A stretch of 64,000 nt of DNA, from assembly GCF_000717475.1 (NCBI RefSeq), contig NZ_JPIK01000005.1, forward strand, positions 33,688-97,687, read 5' to 3'. A program made the translations under genes and the position numbers. The DNA is from Desulfonatronum thiodismutans (GTDB taxonomy: Bacteria; Desulfobacterota; Desulfovibrionia; Desulfovibrionales; Desulfonatronaceae). Positions 19,195 to 27,743 of this stretch are shown in pieces. Each line of letters starts with the position of its first letter. Position 1 is the first letter of the stretch. The notes beneath the pieces were generated by a model that did not search any database, was not told the DNA's origin, and saw only the letters and a program-made list of their open reading frames with translations.

Positions 19195-19224
19195 GGCTAA
19201 AAAGTGTCCGCCATTTTTTTAGCC
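19195..19224. terminator. Inverted repeat at the end of tex
   Basis: GGCTAAAAA and TTTTTTTAGCC arms with an 11-base centre; an overlapping alternative stem ATGGCGG / CCGCCAT uses the same bases. The tex stop codon lies in one arm. It could act as a 3' end structure for tex, but the U-run is part of the stem, so efficiency is uncertain. Confidence 0.35.
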
Positions 19225-21366
19225 CCCGTGAACCACCCCTTTCAAGGAAAGAGAAATCCGGCGACGCTCCAGGTCCACTTCCAGGACCCGGGCCCGGACG
19301 TGCTGGCCTGTGCGGACCACTTCCGCGGGATCGCGCACGAAGCGGTCCGCCATCTGGCTGACATGGACCAGCCCGTCCTGGTGCACGCCCACGTCCACGA
19401 AGGCCCCGAACCGGGTCACGTTGGTCACGATGCCCGGCAGGACCATGCCCGGGGAGAGGTCTTCCGGACGATGCATGCCCTCGGCAAAGGCAAAGTGTTC
19501 AAAGGTCGGCCGGGGGTCCCGACCGGGGCGGTCCAGTTCGGCCAGGATGTCGGTCAGCGTGGGCAGCCCCGCCTCTTCGGACAGATAGCGATGCGGATCA
19601 ATCCCCGCCCTGGTTCGGCCATCCCGTATCAGTTCGCGCACCCCGACGCCCATGTCACGGGCCATGCGCTCCACTAGGCCGTACCGCTCGGGATGGATGC
19701 CCGAGGCGTCCAGGGGATTGTCCGCGTCCCGGATGCGCAGGAAGCCGGCGGCCTGCTCAAAGGCCTTGGGGCCGAGCCGCTTCACCCGGAGCAGGTCCCG
19801 CCTGGAGCCAAATGCTCCGTTTTCATCTCTCCAGGCCACGATGTTCCTGGCCAGGGCCGGCCCCAGCCCGGAAACAAAGGACAACAGGGCGGCGCTGGCC
19901 GTGTTCAGCTCCACGCCCACCGCGTTGACGCAACTGACGACGGTATCGTCCAGGGCCCGTTTCAACGCCGCCTGGTCCACGTCGTGCTGGTATTGGCCCA
20001 CGCCGATGGCCTTGGGATCGATCTTGACCAGCTCGGCCAGGGGGTCCATCAACCGCCGCCCGATGGACACGGCCCCGCGCACGGTCAGGTCCAGGTCCGG
20101 AAACTCCTCCCGGGCGATGTCCGAGCCGGAATACACCGAGGCCCCGGATTCGTTGACCATGACCACGAAGACGCCTTGCAGTCCCAGAGAGCGGACAAAA
20201 GCCTCTGTCTCCCGCCCGGCGGTGCCGTTGCCCACGGCCACGGCCTGGACGGCGAACCGCTCCACCAACTCCCGGATGCACCGCGCTGATTCCGCTGCCT
20301 GCCGTTCCGACCCGACCACGAAAACGGTCTCGTGATGCAGCAGCCCGCCCTGCTCGTCCAGACAGGCCAGCTTGGCCCCGGTGCGAAATCCCGGGTCCAG
20401 GGCCATGGTCCGCTTGCGGCCCAGGGGCGGGGACAGGAGCAGCTCGCGCAGGTTCGCGGAAAACACGCCGATCGCCTCCGCATCAGCCCGGGTTTTCAGG
20501 TTCGCCCGCAGTTCCGTCTCCATGGACGGCGCGAGCAGTCGCCGGTATCCGTCCTGAACAGCCAGGCGCACCTGCCGTGCGCAGGCTCCCCCTCCGCGCA
20601 CGAAGCGGCGTTCCAGCTCGGCCGCGGCCAACACCTCGTCCGGACGCACCTCCACGGAAAGAACAGCCTCCCGTTCGCCCCGGAACAGGGCCAGAATCCG
20701 ATGGCCGGGAGCGGTTGCCGCGGGCTCCTCCCAGTCGTTCCAATCCCTGAACTTGGCCGCCACGGCCGGGTCGATCTTGGCCGCGCCCCTGGCCGGACGG
20801 GACCGCAGCCGGGCCTTGGTCGTGAACAGGGCGCGCATCGCGGCTCTGGCCCCGGCATCCTCGGAAATGCGCTCAGCCAGGATATCCCTGGCCCCGGCCA
20901 GGGCCTGTTCCGTTGTTTCCACGCCCCTGGGCGGATCGACAAAAGAGGACGCGGCAACAACCGGGTCCGCGGCCCGCTGTTCCATGAGCAGGTCGGCCAG
21001 GGGTTCCAGCCCCTTCTCCACGGCCATCATCGCCCGGGTGCGCCGCTTGGGCCGATGGGGAAGATAGACGTCCTCCAGTTCGGTCAGGGACCGGGCCCCC
21101 TCCAGGGCGGCGCGCAAGGCCTCGGACAACAGCTCCCGTTCCTCCAGGGAGGCCAGCATGGCCGCCCGACGCTTGTCCAACTCAGCCAACGCCTCCAGCC
21201 CGTCGCGCACCTTGCGCACGACCACCTCGTCCAGGGAACCCGTGGCCTCCTTACGGTACCGGGCGATGAACACCTCGGTGGAGCCTTCCCGGAGCAAATC
21301 CGCCACGGCCTGAACCTGTCGCGTCGTCAGGCCGAGCTGCGCGGCCACCTGATTGATATGGGTCAA
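19219..21366 (-). CDS. tex: Tex-family RNA-binding transcription accessory protein
   Basis: 715-residue Tex homologue, a conserved nucleic-acid-binding protein linked to transcription. Domain order: helical Tex_N (about 1-190), YqgF-like RNase fold (about 320-450, with LDPGFRTGAKLA), helix-hairpin-helix region (about 490-560, LSFVSGLGPALARNIV), and a C-terminal S1 domain (about 640-710, LPGIVTNVTRFGAFVDVG). Slightly shorter than E. coli YhgF. It stands alone; the upstream 620 bases carry its promoter and a repeat element. Confidence 0.95.
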   Translation of the reverse strand: MTHINQVAAQLGLTTRQVQAVADLLREGSTEVFIARYRKEATGSLDEVVVRKVRDGLEALAELDKRRAAMLASLEERELLSEALRAALEGARSLTELEDVYLPHRPKRRTRAMMAVEKGLEPLADLLMEQRAADPVVAASSFVDPPRGVETTEQALAGARDILAERISEDAGARAAMRALFTTKARLRSRPARGAAKIDPAVAAKFRDWNDWEEPAATAPGHRILALFRGEREAVLSVEVRPDEVLAAAELERRFVRGGGACARQVRLAVQDGYRRLLAPSMETELRANLKTRADAEAIGVFSANLRELLLSPPLGRKRTMALDPGFRTGAKLACLDEQGGLLHHETVFVVGSERQAAESARCIRELVERFAVQAVAVGNGTAGRETEAFVRSLGLQGVFVVMVNESGASVYSGSDIAREEFPDLDLTVRGAVSIGRRLMDPLAELVKIDPKAIGVGQYQHDVDQAALKRALDDTVVSCVNAVGVELNTASAALLSFVSGLGPALARNIVAWRDENGAFGSRRDLLRVKRLGPKAFEQAAGFLRIRDADNPLDASGIHPERYGLVERMARDMGVGVRELIRDGRTRAGIDPHRYLSEEAGLPTLTDILAELDRPGRDPRPTFEHFAFAEGMHRPEDLSPGMVLPGIVTNVTRFGAFVDVGVHQDGLVHVSQMADRFVRDPAEVVRTGQHVRARVLEVDLERRRISLSLKGVVHGG

Positions 21367-21988
21367 ATGCGTTGTTCCTTTAAAGAAATTAATGTGTTGT
21401 CGCGTTCAGCGGACAAGGTTGCGGAGGCCATGGGTGGCCTTTGCTGGGATCGCGAGGCTCTGCACTCGCGGGTTTTGAAGAGCGGGTACGGAGCCCCGCG
21501 TTCCCAGGTATTGCGTTCCCGGCGCTGCTCCAGGGGCAGTCTTCGGGACGGGTTGCGAGTCCGGCGGTTTTCGATGTCGCGCCGACTCGGATCCAGTTGC
21601 TGATTTTTCGCCGGTAGACGCTCGACGGTTTCCTTCGGCAGACATCTCGGCGAGATGAAAAGTGACATGCTGAACCACGTCATTGGAGTCGAAATGCAGC
21701 AGGTATCCGCGCGAATGCCATCCGCGGGGCTCCGCTTCAGTGAGGGATTTCATGTTCATGGCGGGCTCGCGAGACGTGCTTCCTCGAATCAATTTTCTCT
21801 GGAAAAAGCACAAGGCATGACCCGTGTCAACGTACTGGGCGGACAGGGAGGGTATGGCGCGCTCGCGTCCTAGTCATTGCCAGCATCGGTCAATACGACT
21901 ATTCTTGCGAACTCGTTTCCGTGCTTGAGCCGTGTAACGTCCCGTCATCTTAGCTCCTTGCCCGTTATGTTTCAGGAGGTTCCCGCTT
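21367..21988. other. Gene-free region between tex and the membrane-protein gene
   Basis: 622 bases with only short, non-homologous open frames. It contains the REPIN-like inverted pair at 21444-21507 and must carry the promoters of tex (minus) and of the membrane protein (plus). AGGAGG lies just before the ATG at 21989. Nothing else was recognised. Confidence 0.6.
21444..21507. repeat. REPIN-like pair of inverted 26-bp modules
   Basis: Module 1 is 21444-21469 on plus and module 2 is 21482-21507 on minus, separated by 12 bases. Read in the same direction they agree at about 20 of 26 positions (both start CTGGGA and end CGC). Each module is itself a small hairpin: GCGAG...CTCGC and GCGGG...CCCGC. 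Two inverted short palindromic modules are the layout of REPIN elements. Confidence 0.6.
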
Positions 21989-23533
21989 ATGGAAGTCGCC
22001 ACCGTACTTGATCAGGTCGCCAATCTACAGATCCTGAACCAGTTCCTGTTGTCCTTGTTTTTACTCATCCCCATGGTTCTGGTGGCCAGGACGGCCGTGG
22101 CCGGAACGCGGTATTCGCCGATTCTGATCATCGTCATTTTCGGTCTGACCATGGGCTACGTCCTGGTGGCCAGCGGAGTTTCCACTCCAGGGCTGCCCCA
22201 GTTCTCGCTGATCGATCTGATCAGCAGGGCGACCATCGTGGCTCTGACCGTCTCCTTTTTCGTGGGCGGCCAGGAGCTGCGCAAGATTCTGGGCGGCATC
22301 GAGCTGGATCCGGACGACATGGTGACTCCGTCCAAGGAAGAAACCTTCGTGGGAACGGGGCGGACGCAATTGATCTTTATTGTCCGGGCCTTTTTTCTGC
22401 TCATCGGGATCGAGGCCTTGTACCGGCTGACACTTGGCCTGAGTTTTTCGGACCTGAGCCGGTTCTATCCGCTGATCGCCTACCTTGGCTTGGTGGGCGC
22501 GGTGATCATGATCGACCATAAGGCCCAGGTTGCCAACAAGCGACTGTACATCAAGATGGGCATCGTGGAAATGGTGGCTATTCTCGGTATTCTTTTGGGA
22601 TCCTACACCATTGCCATGTGGATCAAGCCGATCATCGCCCTGCCGCAGATCTTCTTCGCCATGATCATTTCCGCCGGGCTGGGGGCGTTGATGTACCGCT
22701 GGCGGTTCGGGCCGACGATCCGGGCCTTGCTCTTCGCCGGCATTCCCGTGGTCTTGGCGGCCAACTTCATGATCGGCGGGTCGCGGATCACCGAAGCTTT
22801 CGCCATCACCGGAATGAACGCCGTGCTGGCCTACGGCTTTTTCGGCCAGATGTTCTGGATGTTCGGCGGCATCGCTTTGTTGATGCTTTTCGGCAAGACC
22901 GAGCACGCCCGGAACCTGGCGCCGGGCATGGCCGGGGCGTTGTCCCACTCCGGGCTGACCGGGGCCTGCACGGCCGGAGACCTGGGCAAAACAGCGGCCT
23001 ATCGGGCGCCGATCATGATCAACGTTCCGTTTTTCGGACACATCTTTGTCTTTTCCGTCCTGGCCATGAGCGCCCAGCAGGGCAGCCTGATGATGTGGCC
23101 CTCCCTGTTGATCGTCCTGGCCGGAGTGATCTTGACCGTCTTCTCCCTGAAGACCATGAGCAAGGCCGACGGCAAGGACGCCAACGAGGTCAAGGGACTG
23201 ATGCAGTTTTCCTTCGGCTGGCAATTGTGCGCGGTGTTCGGAGGATTCGTGCTGCTCAGCGTTGTCGGCATGCCCTTGGGCTTTACGGCCATGTCCGTCT
23301 CCTCGGGGATTTCCCACTTCGGACTTTTCGCCGCCACCCAGGGCGGAATGTTCGGTGAAGAGGCGTCTCTGCTGATTCCCTTCATCTTCTCCATGCCGTT
23401 TTTGGTCCACCCCCTGGTCTTTTTCATGTTCGGTCGGGCCATGGAAAGCGACGGCCAAATGCCCCGCGTCCCGGTCTTCATCCTGGCGGGCATTGGGCTG
23501 TTGGGCGTGCTCTACTCCATGATCGCCGTGTAG
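21989..23533 (+). CDS. Polytopic membrane protein of unknown function
   Basis: 514 residues and about 13 hydrophobic segments; I do not recognise the family with confidence. Notable: a cytoplasmic loop near residues 100-125 (ELDPDDMVTPSKEET), a conserved-looking GALSHSGLTGACTAGDLG segment near 315-332, and a short charged loop KADGKDANEV near 395. The Gly/Ser-rich segment recalls the re-entrant loops of secondary transporters such as GltS, but this is only a resemblance. AGGAGG gives a strong ribosome site. It lies directly upstream of an alcohol dehydrogenase gene, separated by a long hairpin element that begins in its stop codon. Confidence 0.85.
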   Translation: MEVATVLDQVANLQILNQFLLSLFLLIPMVLVARTAVAGTRYSPILIIVIFGLTMGYVLVASGVSTPGLPQFSLIDLISRATIVALTVSFFVGGQELRKILGGIELDPDDMVTPSKEETFVGTGRTQLIFIVRAFFLLIGIEALYRLTLGLSFSDLSRFYPLIAYLGLVGAVIMIDHKAQVANKRLYIKMGIVEMVAILGILLGSYTIAMWIKPIIALPQIFFAMIISAGLGALMYRWRFGPTIRALLFAGIPVVLAANFMIGGSRITEAFAITGMNAVLAYGFFGQMFWMFGGIALLMLFGKTEHARNLAPGMAGALSHSGLTGACTAGDLGKTAAYRAPIMINVPFFGHIFVFSVLAMSAQQGSLMMWPSLLIVLAGVILTVFSLKTMSKADGKDANEVKGLMQFSFGWQLCAVFGGFVLLSVVGMPLGFTAMSVSSGISHFGLFAATQGGMFGEEASLLIPFIFSMPFLVHPLVFFMFGRAMESDGQMPRVPVFILAGIGLLGVLYSMIAV

Positions 23534-23658
23534 CAGTCCGTTGAAAAACTCCCAATTGCCGCGTCGCCGCAAAAAGTTCAAACTCTCACGTATGAAGAAA
23601 TACGCTTCGATCTTGAACTTTTTTTGCTCCTTGCACTTGGGGTTTTTGAACGGACTGC
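23533..23658. repeat. 126-bp long inverted repeat (MITE/REP-like)
   Basis: Outer arms GCAGTCCGTTGAAAAACTCC and the complement ending GAACGGACTGC match at over 20 positions with few mismatches. Inside are a second stem (GCAAAAAGTTCAA / TTGAACTTTTTTTGC) and a small central hairpin (CGTAT / ATACG). The element begins in the stop codon of the membrane-protein gene and fills most of the gap to the next gene. A related half copy lies at 30733-30769. It contains no coding capacity. Confidence 0.75.
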
Positions 23659-23712
23659 CGGATTTCGAACCCAGGACCGGGAACCGCTGAACCGTTGAAC
23701 CCACTCGCCACC

Positions 23713-24864
23713 ATGTCCGACCATCGCGTAACCAAGTTCGCCATTCCGGAAATCATCTTCGGCCAGGGCAGCATCGGCTATCTGGCTCAATGCTCGCGCC
23801 GACTGGGGGCGAAGCGGGCTTTGTTGGTTACGGACCAGGGGCTGATCGATTCCGGGTGGGCTGGGCACGTGATGGATATTCTGCGGGGCGATGGGTTGGA
23901 CTTTCTCCTCTTCGACAAGGTCAACTCCAATCCCCGGGACTATCAGGTCCATGAAGGCGCGGACCTGTACACCCTGGAAAAGGCGGACGTGATCATCGCC
24001 CTGGGCGGGGGCAGTCCCATGGACACGGCCAAGGGCGTGGGGACCATCGTAGGCAACGGCGGGCGGATCGCGGACTATGAGGGAGCGAACCGGATCATGC
24101 GGCCCCTGCCGCCGATGATTTTCATCCCCACCAACGCCGGCAGCGGTTCGGATATTTCCCAATTCTGCATCATCACGGACGTGGAGCGGCAGGTGAAGAT
24201 GTCCATCATCAGCCGGTCCCTGGTACCCAACGTCTCCATCATCGACCCGAATTTGCTGATGACCAAGGGCAATCAACTGGTCGTTTCATCGGCCATCGAC
24301 GCCCTGGCCCATGCCATCGAATCCTTCGTCTCGCCCCTGGCTTCGCCCTTCACGGAAAACCAAGCCTTAAAAGCCATCGAATTGATCGCCAAGAACCTTC
24401 AACCAGCCCTGGAAAACCGCACGCCGCAAGTCATGGAGCAGCTCTCCATCGCCAGCACCGCCGCGGGGATGTCCTTCAGCAACGCCGGGTTGGGCATCGG
24501 CCACGCCCTGGCGCACTCTCTGGGCGGAATCTTCGACACTTTGCACGGCTTGGTGCATCCCATCGTGCTGCCGGCGGTGATGCGCTACAATCTTCCGGCC
24601 TGTCCGGAAAAGATGTGCACCATCGGGCGGATCATTCAAGGAGGGGTGGAAAGTTGCTCTCCGAGCCAGGGAGAGGAAGGCATCTCCCAATTGGAGGAGC
24701 TTTTTGCCCGGCTGGACGTGCCGCACCGGATGAGGGACATCGTGCCCGATGCCTCCAAGCTGGAGCAAATCTGCCGAATGGCCGTGCACGACGCCTGCAT
24801 GTTGACCAACCCCCGCAAGGCCGACTGGGAGGACCTCTTGGCCATTTGCAGGGAGGCATGGTGA
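23713..24864 (+). CDS. Iron-containing alcohol dehydrogenase (first copy)
   Basis: Group III metal-dependent alcohol dehydrogenase, 383 residues. NAD-binding GGGSPMDTAKG, the metal ligands Asp and His in SAIDALAHAIES, and His residues in GHALAHSLGG and LHGLVHP are in place. I chose the ATG at 23713 over a TTG 18 bases upstream because the family N-terminus begins near there; neither has a strong ribosome site. The stop overlaps the start of the kinase gene, so the dehydrogenase, kinase and regulator form one unit. The substrate alcohol is not predictable; the second copy at 27744 is clearly divergent. Confidence 0.93.
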   Translation: MSDHRVTKFAIPEIIFGQGSIGYLAQCSRRLGAKRALLVTDQGLIDSGWAGHVMDILRGDGLDFLLFDKVNSNPRDYQVHEGADLYTLEKADVIIALGGGSPMDTAKGVGTIVGNGGRIADYEGANRIMRPLPPMIFIPTNAGSGSDISQFCIITDVERQVKMSIISRSLVPNVSIIDPNLLMTKGNQLVVSSAIDALAHAIESFVSPLASPFTENQALKAIELIAKNLQPALENRTPQVMEQLSIASTAAGMSFSNAGLGIGHALAHSLGGIFDTLHGLVHPIVLPAVMRYNLPACPEKMCTIGRIIQGGVESCSPSQGEEGISQLEELFARLDVPHRMRDIVPDASKLEQICRMAVHDACMLTNPRKADWEDLLAICREAW

Positions 24865-26096
24865 TGGTCCAACCTACGGACCTGCAGGACCTGATCGGCA
24901 TCGAGCACAGCAAGCTCGGCTTTTTTCAGGAACTGCGCCAGAAGGTGGAGGAACTCAAGGAGTCCAACAAGCGTTCCGAGGAGCAGCGCCGAGAAATCGC
25001 GGCGATTCTGGACGGGATCACGGACGTGATGATGGTCTTGTCCGAGAACCTTCGGATCATCTCGGTCAATCACGTTTTTCGGCACTTGTTTGATGATCCC
25101 CATCCCGAGGGAAAGTTCTGCTACGAACTCTTTCGCCATGAGGATCACCCCTGCCCGGAATGTCCGGCGTTTCGTTCCCTGGCCACCAACTCCGTCTGCC
25201 GGGACACGGCAATCTTCAAACTCAAGGGCCGCAATCTGCAATTCGAGATGGTCGCTTCGCCGCTGAAAAATCCAGAGTGGCCGGAACACCGGGTGCTGAT
25301 ATTCAAGCGCGATGTGACCTTGGAGAAGGAATATCAGGCCAAGTATTACCAGGTGGAAAAGATGGCCACCATGGGCATGCTGGCCGCCGGCGTGGCCCAC
25401 GAGGTGAACAACCCCATGGCGGCCATTCGCGGCTTTGCCGAGGGCCTGCAGCGGAGGCTGCCTCGGATCGAGGGAGAGGTGGACCCGGAGTTGGCCCAGG
25501 ACTTTCGCGAGTATACGGACATCATTCTCAAGGAATGTCATCGCTGTCAGAAAATCATCCAGACCCTGTTGACCTTTAGTCGCCCGGTTTCCGCCGCTTT
25601 TTACCCTCTGGCCCTGAATATGATCGTCACGGACACCCTGCGCCTGGTGGACCATCATCTGCGTAAGCGCGAGGGGTTGAAGATCCAGCTGCGGCTGGCC
25701 GATGAACTCCCGCTGATCTACGGGGATGAGTCCCAGCTCAAGCAGGTGATCCTGAACCTGTTGGTCAACGCCTTGGATGCCATCCAGGGCGAGGGGACCA
25801 TCCAGATTCGGACCCGTTTCGTGGGCGAGGCGGAGGTTTGCCTCTGCGTCGAGGACACCGGCTGTGGCATTCCTCCGGAAAATTTGGATAAGATGTTCGA
25901 GCCCTTTTTCACTACCAAGGCCGTGGGCAAGGGAATCGGGATCGGACTGGCCTCCTGCTACAATATCGTCCAGGAGCACGGCGGGGATATCTCCGTCACC
26001 AGCGAGGTGGGCAAAGGGTCCCGATTTACCGTCTGCCTCCCATTGAACGCGAATGAAGGATCTCGTGAGCGAGCACTATTCAGTCCTCGTCGTTGA
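24864..26096 (+). CDS. PAS-domain sensor histidine kinase
   Basis: Soluble kinase of 410 residues without membrane segments: coiled start (about 15-45), a PAS domain (about 45-150), HisKA with the phospho-His in [17 protein letters not shown] (His179), and HATPase with [19 protein letters not shown]. The PAS domain holds four Cys (86, 97, 100, 112), including a CPEC pair, suggesting a metal, cluster or thiol sensor; this is inference. GGGAGG supports the ATG at 24864, which overlaps the dehydrogenase stop. Its 3' end overlaps the regulator gene by 44 bases. Confidence 0.94.
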   Translation: MVQPTDLQDLIGIEHSKLGFFQELRQKVEELKESNKRSEEQRREIAAILDGITDVMMVLSENLRIISVNHVFRHLFDDPHPEGKFCYELFRHEDHPCPECPAFRSLATNSVCRDTAIFKLKGRNLQFEMVASPLKNPEWPEHRVLIFKRDVTLEKEYQAKYYQVEKMATMGMLAAGVAHEVNNPMAAIRGFAEGLQRRLPRIEGEVDPELAQDFREYTDIILKECHRCQKIIQTLLTFSRPVSAAFYPLALNMIVTDTLRLVDHHLRKREGLKIQLRLADELPLIYGDESQLKQVILNLLVNALDAIQGEGTIQIRTRFVGEAEVCLCVEDTGCGIPPENLDKMFEPFFTTKAVGKGIGIGLASCYNIVQEHGGDISVTSEVGKGSRFTVCLPLNANEGSRERALFSPRR

Positions 26097-27414
26097 CGAC
26101 GAGGAATCCATCCTCAAGCTGTTTCAGAAGGAGTTCTCCCGTCCGGAGCGGACCATTCACGTCGCGCCTTCCGCGGCCCAGGCGCGGCAGTTGACCCGGC
26201 GCAACCTCTACGACGTGGTGATCCTGGACATCCGCCTGCCGGACGCGGACGGGCTGGATTTATTCACCGAGTTCAAGGAACGGCTCCAGGATGTGGAAAT
26301 CATCCTGATCACCGGCCACGGGAACATCGACAGCGCGGTCCAAGCCATGAAAATGGGGGCCTACGACTACATCACCAAGCCCTTCAATCTGGACAAGCTG
26401 GAACTGGTCATTGAGCGGGCTTGGCAACGGGCCTGCATGCAACGGGAAAACCGCGGCTACAGGTTGTCGTCGGTCAGTCAACGGGCGCACCGGATGGTGG
26501 GCAACTCGGAAAGCATCAAACAGGTCCGTTACCTGGCGAGCCGGGCCGCGCCCACGGACGTTCCGGTCCTGCTGACCGGGGAAAGCGGGGTGGGCAAGGA
26601 TGTGGCGGCCCAGGTCATCCATTCCGGCAGCAAGCGGGCGGACAAGCCGTTTATCATTAAAAACTGCGCGGCCCTGGTCAAAGAGCTGGCCCGGAGCGAG
26701 CTGTTCGGCCACGTTAAAGGTTCCTTCACCGGGGCCACGGAGTCCCGAGAGGGGCTGATGGCCTTCGCCCACAAGGGCACGCTGTTCCTGGACGAAATCG
26801 GCGAACTGCCCATCGAGGTCCAGGCCTCGCTGTTGCGGGTCCTGGAGAACAAGACCTATCGCCGGGTGGGGGAAAAAGAGGAGCGAACCATCGACATCCG
26901 GTTCATCTTCGCCACCAGCCGCAACCTGTTCACCGAGGTGGAGGAGGGCCGATTTCAGGAGGCCCTGTTGCACCGGATCAACGTGTTCAACATCCATACG
27001 CCGCCCCTACGGGAGCGCAAGGAAGACATTCCCCTGCTGGTGGAGCATTTCCTGGCCAGTTTGCCAACCACGCCGACCCGCTACCGGATTACGGACAAGG
27101 CCATGCACTGTCTGCTGAACTATTCCTGGCCCGGCAACGTGCGCGAACTGCGCAACGTATTGGAGCGGAGCATGATTCTGGCCGACGAGGGGATTATTTC
27201 GGACCGGGCCTTGCCCCGGGAACTGGTGGATCAGTCGCCGCATCTGGCGGAAGGGGAGGACGCCGATGGGCTCTTTTCTCTGCGGGTCATGGAACGAGAG
27301 CACATTACGCGGGTTTTGAACCATTTCGAGGGCAACCGGCAGCAAGCGGCCAAGGCCATGGGCATTGGCCGGAAAACCCTCTACCGCAAGATAAAGGAAT
27401 ACGAACTGAACTGA
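26053..27414 (+). CDS. Sigma-54-dependent response regulator (NtrC family)
   Basis: Receiver (about 1-120, phospho-Asp in VVILDIRLPD), AAA+ domain (about 145-380) with Walker A GESGVGKD, the sigma-54 contact loop GSFTGAT (a GAFTGA variant) and Walker B LFLDEIGE, and a Fis-type helix-turn-helix at the C-terminus (NRQQAAKAMGIGRKTLYRK). 453 residues. GTG at 26065 has a better ribosome site (GAAGGA) than ATG at 26053 and is a fair alternative start. It is coupled to the kinase gene. The strong sigma-54 promoter 230 bases downstream, before adh2, is its likely target. Confidence 0.95.
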   Translation: MKDLVSEHYSVLVVDDEESILKLFQKEFSRPERTIHVAPSAAQARQLTRRNLYDVVILDIRLPDADGLDLFTEFKERLQDVEIILITGHGNIDSAVQAMKMGAYDYITKPFNLDKLELVIERAWQRACMQRENRGYRLSSVSQRAHRMVGNSESIKQVRYLASRAAPTDVPVLLTGESGVGKDVAAQVIHSGSKRADKPFIIKNCAALVKELARSELFGHVKGSFTGATESREGLMAFAHKGTLFLDEIGELPIEVQASLLRVLENKTYRRVGEKEERTIDIRFIFATSRNLFTEVEEGRFQEALLHRINVFNIHTPPLRERKEDIPLLVEHFLASLPTTPTRYRITDKAMHCLLNYSWPGNVRELRNVLERSMILADEGIISDRALPRELVDQSPHLAEGEDADGLFSLRVMEREHITRVLNHFEGNRQQAAKAMGIGRKTLYRKIKEYELN

Positions 27415-27457
27415 CGGGTCTGGTTGCGTGTCTTTTTGACCCAAGAGGCGGTTTGTT

Positions 27458-27478
27458 CCGTGTCAAGGTGATACACGG
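27458..27478. promoter_or_regulatory. Dyad, candidate activator site
   Basis: CCGTGT and ACACGG separated by 9 bases, about 185 bases upstream of the -24 element. This is a usual position for NtrC-type activator binding. There is no experimental or comparative support. Confidence 0.35.
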
Positions 27479-27550
27479 CTTTTAACCGTCCGAGAAAGAA
27501 AGCTATTGCCTGCTTTGGACGAGCGGTTTGCCTCTGAAAACGGTGGGTTG

Positions 27551-27604
27551 ACCCCCGGCGCGCCCTCCAAAGTGTCCCCTTGGGGCCGGGCTTGGCGCGG
27601 GGGT
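27551..27604. promoter_or_regulatory. Imperfect dyad upstream of the sigma-54 promoter
   Basis: ACCCCCGGCGCG near 27551 and GGCGCGGGGGT near 27594-27604 are near-complementary arms around a centre with its own CCCCTTGGGG palindrome. It could be an activator or IHF-looped site, or a stem in the regulator transcript. Confidence 0.3.
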
Positions 27605-27641
27605 ATGAACGACCCATGTGAATTTACTGGATTTTTCTGTA

Positions 27642-27657
27642 TGGCCCGGAAGTTGCT
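27642..27657 (+). promoter_or_regulatory. Sigma-54 promoter of adh2
   Basis: TGGCCCG-GAAG-TTGCT fits the consensus TGGCACG-N4-TTGCW with one mismatch; the GG and GC dinucleotides have the required 10-base spacing. Transcription would start near 27668, giving a leader of about 75 bases before the ATG. Confidence 0.9.
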
Positions 27658-27743
27658 GTAGGGGAGCCAACAGTCGCTGCAGCGGAAAGCAAGAGTGAAT
27701 GTTGTGTTTCTTCTCCCCTTTAACCAAAAGGATGGTTAGCATT

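Larger units (their letters stand above)
27415..27743. other. Regulatory region upstream of adh2
   Basis: About 330 bases between the regulator and the second alcohol dehydrogenase. It contains two dyads that could bind the activator (27458-27478 and 27551-27604), a strong sigma-54 promoter (27642-27657), and a long leader ending in the AAAGGATGG ribosome site. No gene was seen. Confidence 0.7.

Noticed and set aside
21655-21873. A short plus-strand frame in the tex upstream region
   Set aside because: 72 codons, no homology or ribosome site seen, in a repeat-bearing intergenic region.
22061-23704. A 547-codon minus-strand frame opposite the membrane-protein gene
   Set aside because: Its product is polar, His/Gln-rich and has no recognisable motif, while the plus frame has regular membrane segments and a strong ribosome site.
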